From an uncultured Coriobacteriaceae bacterium (GTDB taxonomy: Bacteria; Actinomycetota; Coriobacteriia; Coriobacteriales; Atopobiaceae): DNA of 37,563 nucleotides. The DNA lies in the NCBI GenBank assembly GCA_902801175.1, contig CADCHF010000022.1, positions 1 to 37,563 on the forward strand, written 5' to 3'. Positions 6,359-13,555 of this stretch are shown in pieces. Position numbers and translations under genes: made by a program. Numbering within the stretch: position 1 is the stretch's first letter; each line of letters begins with the position of its first letter. The notes beneath the pieces were generated by a model, which had not been told where the DNA came from, made no database searches, and saw nothing but the letters and a program-made list of their open reading frames with translations.

Positions 6359-7510
6359 CTATGGCAGCTCGATGATGAAGGTGGTCAGCCCATCCTTGCT
6401 TTCGGCGCGGATCGTGCCGCCATGCGCCTGAACGATCTCGCGTGCGATGGCAAGGCCCAGCCCGGCGCTCCCGGTTGAGGCGCGGGCGTCGTCGGCACGG
6501 AAGAATCGCTCAAAGATGCTCTTGAGGTGCTCCGGCGCAATCTCGCGACCCTGGTCGCGCACGCAGATCTGCCATCCGCCGCCCTGCTGCTCGCGCGCTT
6601 CCAGCACAATCTCGGTCCCGGCGCTCGCATAGGCGATGGCGTTTCGTATGACGTTGCCCACCGCACGCGCCATCTTGCCCCCGTCGGCAAACATCGTCTT
6701 GCATGGGGGCGCGTCCACGCGCACCGCGAGGCCACGGCCCTGCAGCTCGGGAAGGAAGTCGCTCGCCAGCTGCTCCAGGAAGAGCTGGACCTCAACCTCG
6801 TCGCGCTCGATGGGAATCGACGAGAGGTTGTAGCGGGTGATCTCAAAGAACTCCGTCGTGAGGGAGTCGAGCGTCTCTGCCTTCGCAAGGGCCGTTGACA
6901 CGTACTTCTGGCGCTGCGCCTCGGGCAGGTCCGGCGCCTCGTCCAGGAGCGACAGATAGCCCACCACCGAGGTGAGGGGTGTGCGGATGTCGTGGGCAAG
7001 GTAGGCTACCAGCTCGTTCTTTCGCCGCTCCGCCTCGGCTGCCGCGCGCTCGTTGGCAAGGGACTGCTCGCGCAGCTCGTTGAGCTCGCCCTGCGTGAGA
7101 GCGAGGGGGCGAGAGAGGCGCACTGGCGTCTCGCGGTCGGTCATGAGTCCCGACACCGCGCCCGAGAGCTCCTCGAAGTACCTCACGGACCACGCGAGAA
7201 CACTCCGCACGAGCACCATGTACCCCAAAAAGAACAGCGTAAGGGCGATGGGCCACTTGAGGGACCGTATGCGATGGTAGGCGGTAAGGTCACGGACCTG
7301 GACCGCACCATTCTCGTCGGGCTGGCCGATCTCGAGGTCCCAAGCCATCGTGCCCGTTGCGAGCAGGTAGTCCTCGACCTCGCTCTCCTGCATGGTGAAG
7401 GAGTTGAAGGTGTATTCCATAACCGTGTTGGCCAGCGTGTCCCTGAGCGCGATCTCGTAGAAGACGCACACGACGGCGCACGCGACCAGATAGATGGCCG
7501 TCCGCCCCAA
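6359..7510 (-). CDS. Membrane sensor histidine kinase (VanS/EnvZ-like)
   Basis: A two-component sensor, 383 aa from TTG at 7510. TM1 is at about 4-20, an extracytoplasmic loop at 21-85, and TM2 at about 86-108. A HAMP-like linker leads to the H-box YLAHDIRTPLT (His173). The ATPase domain has the N-box NVIRNAIAY, G1 VRDQGREI, F-box FERFFRAD and G2 GSAGLGLAIAREIVQAHGG. All catalytic motifs look intact. The start is unsure: no ribosome site precedes the TTG, and the frame stays open upstream (WLTRLLLGRTAI). It follows the methyltransferase gene by 20 bases. No response regulator is encoded anywhere in the window, so its partner must lie elsewhere. Confidence 0.92.
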   Translation of the reverse strand: MGRTAIYLVACAVVCVFYEIALRDTLANTVMEYTFNSFTMQESEVEDYLLATGTMAWDLEIGQPDENGAVQVRDLTAYHRIRSLKWPIALTLFFLGYMVLVRSVLAWSVRYFEELSGAVSGLMTDRETPVRLSRPLALTQGELNELREQSLANERAAAEAERRKNELVAYLAHDIRTPLTSVVGYLSLLDEAPDLPEAQRQKYVSTALAKAETLDSLTTEFFEITRYNLSSIPIERDEVEVQLFLEQLASDFLPELQGRGLAVRVDAPPCKTMFADGGKMARAVGNVIRNAIAYASAGTEIVLEAREQQGGGWQICVRDQGREIAPEHLKSIFERFFRADDARASTGSAGLGLAIAREIVQAHGGTIRAESKDGLTTFIIELP

Positions 7511-7530
7511 GAGCAGCCGCGTCAGCCATC

Positions 7531-8385
7531 CTATCCCACCGTGTCGATGCGCACGATCTGCATCTTTACCCTGCGGTCGCAGAGGCGCGCCAGAAAGCGG
7601 TGCAGCCCGGTGACAGCAGGGTCGTCCATGGGATAGTAGCCCAGCATGTAGCCGCGCGACGTGACGCGTGCGCCTGGTACCCAGTCGCGCAGCTCAGAGA
7701 CGTCCTCCACGCACAGGCACTCGTCGTAGTTCTCCATGCCAAAGCTCTTGAAGGTGCTGCGCATGAGGCGACGCCCCAGCTTTCCGATGGTGTCAAACAC
7801 GATGCGGCAGCCACCAAAGCGCTCGGCAAGACCGCTCACCAGCGCCTGTGCCTGCGCAAACGTGAAGTAGTGAAAGACGCCTGCCGCAAAGAAGATGGCG
7901 CCGCCAGAGCCGTCGACCTCGTCCATCCAGCGCGCGTCGTTGAGGTCGCAGGCAATGTTGTGCTCGCGCGCCACCTCGGGCAAGAGCTCCGCGCGGGCAT
8001 CGATGATGTTGGGCATGTCGACGTTGTACATGAGGCACGTGCCGTTGTCGCAGCGACGCGGCGTCTGGTCGAGCCCGCAACCCATGTTGACCACTGCCGC
8101 CTGGGGATGCGCTGCCAGGTAGTCACGGATCTCCCACTCCATGTCGAGCTGGCGCATGGCAGCCTCGAGCGCGCCAAAGCGCCAGAAGGTGCTCTTGGCC
8201 TGCCGGTCGAGGCCCGAGAAGTCGTAGTCGAGCCGCGCGCAGAGCTCGGCGGCGCTCGTGTCGTTGTAGAGGCGCGGGAACACCTCCGCGCAGAGCTTGC
8301 GGCCATAGAGCGGGATGATGAGTGTCTCCTGCACCGACCCCGGCTCAATGGCGATCTTTGCCGTGCCAGCTTGTTGCGTTACCAT
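7531..8385 (-). CDS. SAM-dependent O-methyltransferase, LCM (PPM1/TcmP-like) family
   Basis: A 284-aa cytosolic methyltransferase. ATG at 8385 is preferred over one nine codons earlier because GGAGGAAGG lies about 11 bases before it. The family features are LDYDFSGLDRQAKSTFWRFGALEA, motif I VVNMGCGLDQTPRR (about 98-111), the acidic MYNVDMPNIIDAR block, IACDLND and AAGVFHYF. In the leucine carboxyl methyltransferase family such proteins methylate carboxylates or hydroxyls of small molecules or proteins; the substrate here is unknown. It lies between the ZIP transporter (63-base gap) and the sensor kinase (20-base gap), suggesting one operon. A truncated relative is at 21289-21531. Confidence 0.88.
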   Translation of the reverse strand: MVTQQAGTAKIAIEPGSVQETLIIPLYGRKLCAEVFPRLYNDTSAAELCARLDYDFSGLDRQAKSTFWRFGALEAAMRQLDMEWEIRDYLAAHPQAAVVNMGCGLDQTPRRCDNGTCLMYNVDMPNIIDARAELLPEVAREHNIACDLNDARWMDEVDGSGGAIFFAAGVFHYFTFAQAQALVSGLAERFGGCRIVFDTIGKLGRRLMRSTFKSFGMENYDECLCVEDVSELRDWVPGARVTSRGYMLGYYPMDDPAVTGLHRFLARLCDRRVKMQIVRIDTVG

Positions 8386-8448
8386 GAGCAGACCTTCCTC
8401 CAACGTGCGCATCTACGTGCGCAAATGCTTTTGATCCTGTCGTCTTGC

Positions 8449-9234
8449 CTATCCCAGCGCCACGTCGAGCGCCATCATGAGCGTGAATCCCAGCGAGAAC
8501 ATGAGCACGCCAACGTTGCTGTGCTCGCCCGAGCTCATCTCGGGGATGAGCTCCTCAACCACCACGTACATCATCGCCCCCGCCGCAAAGCTCAGCAGGT
8601 AGGGCATGGCGGGCACGAGCGCACGTGCAAAGGCGATAGTCAGGAGCGCCGCAACGGGCTCCACCACGCCAGAGAGCACGCCGTCGGCAAAGGCCCGTCC
8701 CCGGCTGGCCCCCTCCGCCCTGAGCGGCAGCGAGATGATGGCCCCCTCGGGAAAGTTCTGGATGGCGATACCCAGCGAGAGTGCAAAGGCAGCCCCCACC
8801 GTGATGTTGGCCGCCCGGGCGAGATAGCCGGCATACACCACGCCCACAGCCATCCCCTCGGGAATGTTGTGCAGCGTGACGGCCAGCACCATCATGGTCG
8901 TACGTGCAAGGTGGACCTTGGGACCCTCCGCCTGCTCAGCAAACATGTGCAGATGAGGGACCACGGTGTCGAGCAGCAGTAAGAAGAGGACGCCCAGCCA
9001 AAAGCCGCCAACTGCCGGCACAAAGGCAAGGCGTCCCATGCGTGCCGACTGGTCCATCGCAGGCACCAGTAGGCTCCAGATTGAGGCGGCCACCATGACG
9101 CCCGAGGCAAAGCCAGTGAGGGCTCGCTGCACCTTGCCGCTCAGTTCGCGACGCAGGGCAAACACGCAGGCCGAGCCAAGTGACGTGCCCACAAGGGGGA
9201 CGAGCACCCCCACAATGACCGCTGCCGTTAGCAT
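8449..9234 (-). CDS. ZIP family metal transporter (ZupT-like)
   Basis: A 261-aa polytopic importer of divalent metals, probably Zn2+ or a similar ion. The diagnostic metal-binding motifs are HNIPEG (122-127) in TM4 and QNFPEG (159-164) in TM5. The conserved EELIPE lies near residue 216. About eight hydrophobic segments are visible (e.g. VIVGVLVPLVGTSLGSACVF, GFWLGVLFLLLLDTVV). The histidine-bearing loop (PHLHMF) is short. Its own ribosome site is weak (GCGGGG). Its ATG overlaps the stop of a 29-codon leader ORF that has a strong site, which suggests translational coupling and regulation by metal or translation state. Confidence 0.93.
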   Translation of the reverse strand: MLTAAVIVGVLVPLVGTSLGSACVFALRRELSGKVQRALTGFASGVMVAASIWSLLVPAMDQSARMGRLAFVPAVGGFWLGVLFLLLLDTVVPHLHMFAEQAEGPKVHLARTTMMVLAVTLHNIPEGMAVGVVYAGYLARAANITVGAAFALSLGIAIQNFPEGAIISLPLRAEGASRGRAFADGVLSGVVEPVAALLTIAFARALVPAMPYLLSFAAGAMMYVVVEELIPEMSSGEHSNVGVLMFSLGFTLMMALDVALG

Positions 9235-9317
9235 ACAAGCCCCGCTAGGCGGGTGCGAACGTCAAGAGACGCCTGCAGCGCGCAGCCGCAAAGACGCATG
9301 GTTGTGAGTTTGTGCAT
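9228..9317 (-). CDS. 29-aa leader ORF coupled to the ZIP transporter
   Basis: A minus-strand ORF begins MHKLTTMRLCGCALQ and ends RLAGLVC, with three Cys in 29 residues. Its ribosome site (agaggagga, 5 bases before ATG at 9317) is much stronger than that of the ZIP gene. Its stop overlaps the ZIP start in ATGCTAA (9228-9234). A small ccgc/gcgg hairpin (9241-9253) lies in its last codons. This layout fits a regulatory leader peptide or a translational coupler. Conservation is unknown, so the peptide itself may not matter. Confidence 0.55.
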   Translation of the reverse strand: MHKLTTMRLCGCALQASLDVRTRLAGLVC

Positions 9318-9511
9318 ACGAGTCCTCCTCTAAAGTAAGCCAATTCTAACATTCTTCTGTCAGGTCACCGTTGGCATGCCAGAAGGGGTAGCCCCTTTTG
9401 ACAGTCCAGCATCCCCGATGTTGACGGCTGGGTCGCGATTCTCGCTGGCTGCGTTGACAGGCGACACTCCCCTACAATGGGAGGCGCTGGATTCAACAGA
9501 GAGGAACCGTC

Positions 9512-9970
9512 GTGCGCATACTCATGGTCTGCCTTGGCAACATCTGTCGCTCCCCCATGGCGGAGTACGTACTGCGTAACCTGGCAAGAGAGGCCGGGAC
9601 GGCGAGCGATGTACAGGTGGACTCAGCCGCAACGAGCCGTTACCAGATTGGCGACACACCGCACCGCGGGACCCGTCGTGTGCTGGCGGCGCATGGCATC
9701 CCCTGCGGCGAGCACCGCTCACGACAGATGACGCGCGCCGACTACGACCACTACGACCTCATCATTGGCATGGACGACGAGAACCGCAGCGACATCCTGC
9801 GCATTGTGGGACACGACCGCAACCACAAGGTCCGCACGCTCCTCGACTGGACCGACCACCCGCGGGCCATTGCCGACCCGTGGTACACTGGCGACTTCGA
9901 GACCACCTACGCCGACGTCCGCGAGAGCTGCGAGGCGCTGCTAGCGTGGATTGAGGAGCAGGTGCGATAG
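9512..9970 (+). CDS. Low-molecular-weight protein-tyrosine phosphatase
   Basis: A 152-aa cytosolic phosphatase of the arsenate-reductase-like LMW-PTP family. The P-loop is VCLGNICRSPMAE with catalytic Cys7, Arg13 and Ser14. The general acid Asp122 is in ADPWYTGDFETTY, so all catalytic residues are present. In bacteria these enzymes often dephosphorylate tyrosine kinases of polysaccharide pathways or host proteins, but no BY-kinase is nearby. The start is GTG at 9512, preceded by AGAGGA. A TACAAT hexamer at 9473 may be its -10, although the TTGACA at 9454 is only 13 bases away. The end of the gene overlaps a promoter-like sequence for the MFS gene. Confidence 0.95.
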   Translation: MRILMVCLGNICRSPMAEYVLRNLAREAGTASDVQVDSAATSRYQIGDTPHRGTRRVLAAHGIPCGEHRSRQMTRADYDHYDLIIGMDDENRSDILRIVGHDRNHKVRTLLDWTDHPRAIADPWYTGDFETTYADVRESCEALLAWIEEQVR

Positions 9971-9980
9971 ACGCCATAAT
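9951..9980 (+). promoter_or_regulatory. Putative promoter for the leader-MFS transcript
   Basis: TTGAGG (9951-9956) and CATAAT (9975-9980) are 18 bases apart and overlap the phosphatase stop codon. Transcription would start near 9987. That gives a leader of about 105 bases containing the 6-codon ORF before the exporter gene. Confidence 0.45.
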
Positions 9981-10027
9981 GTGGTAAGGTCTCCACACAT
10001 TGCACCGTCCAAGGAGGCATTAGGTTC

Positions 10028-10048
10028 ATGAGCAGGCTTCGCAGCTAG
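10028..10048 (+). CDS. 6-codon leader ORF (MSRLRS) upstream of the MFS exporter
   Basis: ATG-AGC-AGG-CTT-CGC-AGC-TAG is preceded by a consensus ribosome site, AAGGAGG (10011-10017). The peptide contains Arg-Leu-Arg, the +X(+) pattern at which macrolide-bound ribosomes arrest in ErmDL- and MsrA-type leaders (established for those systems). The MFS gene starts 44 bases after the stop. A drug-sensing leader is inference. I see no strong alternative hairpin that hides the MFS ribosome site. Confidence 0.5.
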   Translation: MSRLRS

Positions 10049-10092
10049 GCACACATCCACACGCAGACAAGACCTACGCTGAGGAGCAACCC

Positions 10093-11364
10093 ATGACATC
10101 CGAACCTCTCGAGATGGACGGCAGCCCATCCCCAAACTCCCAACCAAGCCTCTGGACGCGCGACTTCACCCTTATCACGCTCGCGACCGTCCTTGGCGCC
10201 GCCGGCGCCATCGCCGGTGAGTTTGCGCTCTCGTTTTACGTGTTCGACGAGACGGGTTCTACGCTGGCCTCCGCCCTCGTCATAGCCATTCAGCTCGTGC
10301 CACACGTCTTTGTGCCGCTCGCGGTCTCGCCATTCATGGATCGCCTGCCACGCAAGACGTTCTTGGTCGCCGGAGATATCGCCTGCGGAGCGGCCTACGC
10401 AGCGCTTGGCGTTTGGCTTGCCTTTGCCGGCTTCTCCTACGTCGGCTACCTTGCCATCTCGCTCGTGCTCGCCTGTCTTGGGGCCATCGACGAGCTCGCA
10501 TGGACCAGCATCTATCCCGAGGTCATTCCGCTGGGGGCCGAGCAGAAGGGCTATGCGGTCTCGGGCATGCTCTACACCACGCTCGCCATCGTGATGACCC
10601 CCTTTGCCGCCGTGCTGCTCGACACCATAGGCGTCCCGCGGCTGCTCATGGCACAAGGGGCGCTTGCCATCGCTGCGGCGATTGTCGAGAACCTCGTGAA
10701 CGTTGAGGAGCACGAGCGCGAGGACAGCGAGCAGGAGGGCTTTGCCCGCTGGTTGGCCGACGTCCGCGAGACCGTCACGTGGCTCAAAAACGAACGAGGC
10801 ATGCGCGGCATCTTTGGCTACATGGCCGTGTCCAACGGCCTCTACACGGGCTTCTCCCCCATCCTCATTGCGTTCTTCCGCACCACGCCCGGCCTCTCGG
10901 CAGCCATGTACGCCTTCTACTCGGTCGCGGAGTTTGTGGGCCGCACCATAGGGAGCACCATTCAGTACAAGGTGAAGGTGCCGCGCGAAAGGCGCTATGG
11001 CGTCTGCCTTGCGGTCTACCTCATCTACGACATCATGGACGCCTGCCTGCTGTGGCTGCCCTACCCGCTCATGCTGGTCAACCGCGCCATTGTTGGTCTG
11101 CTTGGCTCCAACAGTCTGGTACTGCGCGAATCGGCCATGCAGCGCTATATCCCCGAGCGCATGAGGTCGAGGGTCAACGCGTTCTCAGGAATCTACATTG
11201 CGGCCGCGTGCTTTGTGTTTTCGCTTTTGGTGGGAGCGCTGGGCGAGCTGCTGGACTACCGCGTCTGCGTCACCATCTGTGGAGTGACGGGCATCGTCGC
11301 GTGCCTCTTCTTTGTGTGGCATCGCCGCGATGACGTACGCAAGGTGTACGAAACGGCGGAGTAA
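10093..11364 (+). CDS. MFS transporter, probable drug exporter
   Basis: A 423-aa inner-membrane transporter with about 12 hydrophobic segments. The first is FTLITLATVLGAAGAIAGEF. The loop 2-3 motif PFMDRLPRKTFLVAGDI corresponds to the MFS motif A (DRxxRK). A central cytoplasmic linker (EEHEREDSEQEGFARWLADV) splits the two halves. The overall look is that of the EntS/Mef-type branch of efflux proteins. The substrate cannot be read from sequence. The start ATG at 10093 has GAGGAG 6 bases before it. A 6-codon leader ORF lies just upstream. The gene ends without a good T-run; a large hairpin at 11419 separates it from the convergent Xre gene. Confidence 0.88.
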   Translation: MTSEPLEMDGSPSPNSQPSLWTRDFTLITLATVLGAAGAIAGEFALSFYVFDETGSTLASALVIAIQLVPHVFVPLAVSPFMDRLPRKTFLVAGDIACGAAYAALGVWLAFAGFSYVGYLAISLVLACLGAIDELAWTSIYPEVIPLGAEQKGYAVSGMLYTTLAIVMTPFAAVLLDTIGVPRLLMAQGALAIAAAIVENLVNVEEHEREDSEQEGFARWLADVRETVTWLKNERGMRGIFGYMAVSNGLYTGFSPILIAFFRTTPGLSAAMYAFYSVAEFVGRTIGSTIQYKVKVPRERRYGVCLAVYLIYDIMDACLLWLPYPLMLVNRAIVGLLGSNSLVLRESAMQRYIPERMRSRVNAFSGIYIAAACFVFSLLVGALGELLDYRVCVTICGVTGIVACLFFVWHRRDDVRKVYETAE

Positions 11365-11418
11365 GAGGCGGGCCCCGGCCTCACGGACCGGTGTCCCAAG
11401 GGCGTGAGGCAAAGGAGC

Positions 11419-11453
11419 GGCGCCAGGCGGGGATAGCCTCTCCGCATGGCGCC
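11419..11453. terminator. Large hairpin between convergent MFS and Xre genes
   Basis: An outer 7-bp stem (ggcgcca/tggcgcc) continues into an inner 7-bp stem (gcgggga/tctccgc, one G-T pair) with a 5-base loop. There is no T-run on the plus side and only cctttgcc on the minus side. It probably separates the two transcription units, though not as a textbook terminator. Confidence 0.5.
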
Positions 11454-11479
11454 GGCAGTGCGATGCTTCTGCGAGCGTG

Positions 11480-12082
11480 TCAGTCGAACATGGTCAGCGC
11501 CGTGATGCTGGAGAGCAGCAGCATGAGAACCACGGCCGCTGCCGCGCCGGCAGCCATCTTGAGCGCGATGCTCAGCGCCTTGGGCAACCTGCGCTCCCGC
11601 ACGATCTGCTCGGGGTCCTCCCCTGCCATGAAGGCCTGCACTTCGCGCATGGTCTCGATGTCGTAGCGCTTCTCGATGCGCTCGGCCACAAACGACACCG
11701 CCACGGCGACCACCAAGACCACCAGCGCAACAATGGAAAGCGGCGAGGTGAGGCCCTGGCCCTGCGCCACCTGGATGGAGAGCATCACCGCACCAAGCAC
11801 GATGAGCGCTACCGACAGCCCCATGCTCGCCTTGATCTTGAAGCGCTCAAGCTCATAGTTCTCGATTTCCTTTGCCATGGTTTCCACGTCTCCTTTGACG
11901 AGTGAGTCCACGGACACGTCGAAGAGGTTGCTCATGAGCAGCAGGCTCTGCACGTCGGGACAGGTCTTGCCGGTCTCCCAGTTGCTGACCGTCTGGCGCG
12001 AGACAAAGATCTGCCGGGCAAGCTCTTCCTGCGAAATGCCCTTGTGTTCGCGCTCTTCCCTGATGCGATTGCCAACTTCCAT
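11480..12082 (-). CDS. Xre-family regulator with membrane-embedded C-terminus
   Basis: A 200-aa protein from ATG at 12082, chosen because GAGAGAGGA precedes it. The N-terminal HTH_3 domain (1-60) reads VGNRIREEREHKGISQEELA, VSRQTVSNWETGKTCPDVQS and LLLMSNLFDVSVDSLVKGD. A linker and three hydrophobic segments follow: LSVALIVLGAVMLSI, LSIVALVVLVVAVAVSFVA, and AAGAAAAVVLMLLLSSITAL at the very end. It is a membrane-tethered DNA-binding protein, a layout seen in Firmicutes and Actinomycetota regulators of envelope or transporter genes. The target is unknown. It is divergent from the small gene at 12228. Confidence 0.9.
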   Translation of the reverse strand: MEVGNRIREEREHKGISQEELARQIFVSRQTVSNWETGKTCPDVQSLLLMSNLFDVSVDSLVKGDVETMAKEIENYELERFKIKASMGLSVALIVLGAVMLSIQVAQGQGLTSPLSIVALVVLVVAVAVSFVAERIEKRYDIETMREVQAFMAGEDPEQIVRERRLPKALSIALKMAAGAAAAVVLMLLLSSITALTMFD

Positions 12083-12156
12083 GGGTGGTCCTCTCTCTTG
12101 CGTGTCCCTTGAGGACGAGACTGCCATGACGCACTAGACCTTACCACCCAATGGCT

Positions 12157-12186
12157 TTGACATAGCGCCAAACTGGCACATATTAG
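12157..12186 (+). promoter_or_regulatory. Putative promoter for the small protein gene
   Basis: TTGACA (12157-12162) and TATTAG (12181-12186) are 18 bases apart. A second TTGACA lies at 12201, so the exact promoter is unclear. The site lies in the divergent region between the Xre regulator and the small gene. Confidence 0.4.
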
Positions 12187-12227
12187 GATGCAAAAAGGGT
12201 TTGACAGGGCTGTTGAGCTGGGCAAAT

Positions 12228-12446
12228 ATGCTCGACTGGGCCATCGAGGCCCTGCGCGTTGTACCCGCGCGCATAGGCTCGGCGCTGCATCATATGCAGG
12301 GCTCCGAGGAGCTTGGCATCCCCACCTCCTACGAGCTGTCCACAATGGCAGAGGTCCGCCGGATGGCAGCCGAGGAGCTCCCCGGTGCACACCTGCGACC
12401 GGGCCTGTACTACCGCTACCTCCTCAGCTGGACCAAGCGCGGGTGA
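12228..12446 (+). CDS. Small hypothetical protein (72 aa)
   Basis: From ATG at 12228 the frame encodes 72 aa; with TTG at 12201 it would be 81 aa. It begins MLDWAIEALRVVPARIG and ends LRPGLYYRYLLSWTKRG. The composition (amphipathic helices, few Cys, sensible codon third-position GC) looks like real coding sequence. No family is recognised. The ribosome site is weak for both starts. It lies between a membrane-anchored Xre regulator, divergent from it, and a convergent alpha/beta hydrolase. It could be a complete small protein or the C-terminus of a decayed gene. Confidence 0.45.
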   Translation: MLDWAIEALRVVPARIGSALHHMQGSEELGIPTSYELSTMAEVRRMAAEELPGAHLRPGLYYRYLLSWTKRG

Positions 12447-12473
12447 ACGCCTAAGTCCCGGGCAGCTTTACGT

Positions 12474-13304
12474 TCACGCCCCTGAGACAACACGCTCCAG
12501 AAGCCCCTCTATCTGCGCGTTCACGAAGGAGGGGTTGTCGACGTTAGAGTTGTGGCCGGCATCGGGCACCCACACCAGCGGCAGTCCCTCACCCTTGGCC
12601 CAACGGCGGTTGAAGGGCTTGACATCGCCAGCCCGGTCGTGCTCGCCGCACAGCAGCAGCGCGGGACAGCCAAGCTCGTAGGCGCGATTGGCCTCCACGG
12701 CGTCGGCGAGCAATCGGTACCCAAAGGCGGCCAGCTCCACGTACTCCTTCTTGGTGTAGCCCTCCATGAACTGACGCATCTGCGTGCGGGCCGGCGGCGT
12801 CACCGCCGTGCCCCAGGCACCCCACGACGCGAGCCACGACCAGGGAATCATCTGGTACATCCACTTGGTGTGGCGCAGGGCCTTGATCTCCCACGTGGGA
12901 TAGTAGCGGCGCCTGAGCGGAGCCGAGTCGATGGAGGCAAAGCCCACCGCACGGCCGGGAAAGAGGTCGCAGAACGCCTGGGACACATAGCCGCCCATCG
13001 ACTGCCCTACCAGCACCGGATGTGCCACGCCCTCGGCGTCTAGGATGCCCGCAAGCATGCGCGCCATGTCGTCCATCGTGAAGTCGAGCGCAAAGGGCCG
13101 CGAGGCACCATGCGCCGGCGGGTCCCACACCAGGCAGTTCGCACGCCCCGAAAAGTGGGCCAACTGGTCCTCAAAGAGTCGGTGGTCCGCCGTGAGTCCA
13201 GGCAGGAGCACCAACCACGGAGCGCCAGGGCCTGCCGCCGCGTCGACCCAGTAGCGGATGACTCCCCACCTGGTCTCGTGCATCCCCTGTCTCGTGATGT
13301 CCAT
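12474..13304 (-). CDS. Alpha/beta hydrolase
   Basis: A 276-aa hydrolase of the alpha/beta fold. The oxyanion strand is LVLLPGLTADH, the nucleophile elbow is VLVGQSMGGYVSQ (Ser102), the acid is Asp223 in LLLCGEHDRAGD, and the base is His251 in VPDAGHNSNVDNP. A Trp-rich cap (WMYQMIPWSWLASWGAWGTA) covers about 148-168. These features resemble small esterases or lipolytic and haloperoxidase-like enzymes; the substrate is unknown. It has no signal peptide, so it is cytosolic. ATG at 13304 has only a GGGGG site; a second ATG seven codons later is also possible. Confidence 0.9.
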   Translation of the reverse strand: MDITRQGMHETRWGVIRYWVDAAAGPGAPWLVLLPGLTADHRLFEDQLAHFSGRANCLVWDPPAHGASRPFALDFTMDDMARMLAGILDAEGVAHPVLVGQSMGGYVSQAFCDLFPGRAVGFASIDSAPLRRRYYPTWEIKALRHTKWMYQMIPWSWLASWGAWGTAVTPPARTQMRQFMEGYTKKEYVELAAFGYRLLADAVEANRAYELGCPALLLCGEHDRAGDVKPFNRRWAKGEGLPLVWVPDAGHNSNVDNPSFVNAQIEGLLERVVSGA

Positions 13305-13407
13305 CGTGAGCCCCCGTGCTTCGCGTTGCCGCCTAGCCTGCCCTCATCAACAAGCCAGACGATCCTTGCTGCAAGCACCATTTTCCACAAATTTTGTTCG
13401 CGGTCGT

Positions 13408-13431
13408 TATCTTGCCAATACCGACAAGATA
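13408..13431. promoter_or_regulatory. Inverted repeat upstream of the hydrolase gene
   Basis: TATCTTG (13408-13414) and CAAGATA (13425-13431) form a perfect 7-bp inverted repeat with a 10-base centre. It sits in the AT-richer part of the 241-base gap before the hydrolase gene. It could be an operator. Confidence 0.35.
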
Positions 13432-13534
13432 GCCAGAGAGTGATCCTGAGGTCCTGGCGGCGTGCCATGGCCATCGCGGCCGCAGAACAGCCAAATTGCG
13501 CACGATCAGGGTCGCGGTCTGCATCAGCCGGACA

Positions 13535-13555
13535 TCGGGGACGGTTCACTGTGAC
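13535..13555. repeat. REP-like fragment (GGGGACGGTTC)
   Basis: The sequence atcggggacggttcactgtg shares the ggggacggttc core with 26049-26060. It lies across the stop codon of the U32 gene at 13546. This is probably the remnant of a REP palindrome whose insertion now supplies the last codons. Confidence 0.45.

Noticed and set aside
9454..9478. TTGACA/TACAAT as the phosphatase gene promoter
   Set aside because: The two hexamers are only 13 bases apart, too close for a standard sigma70 promoter; only the -10 is mentioned as possible.
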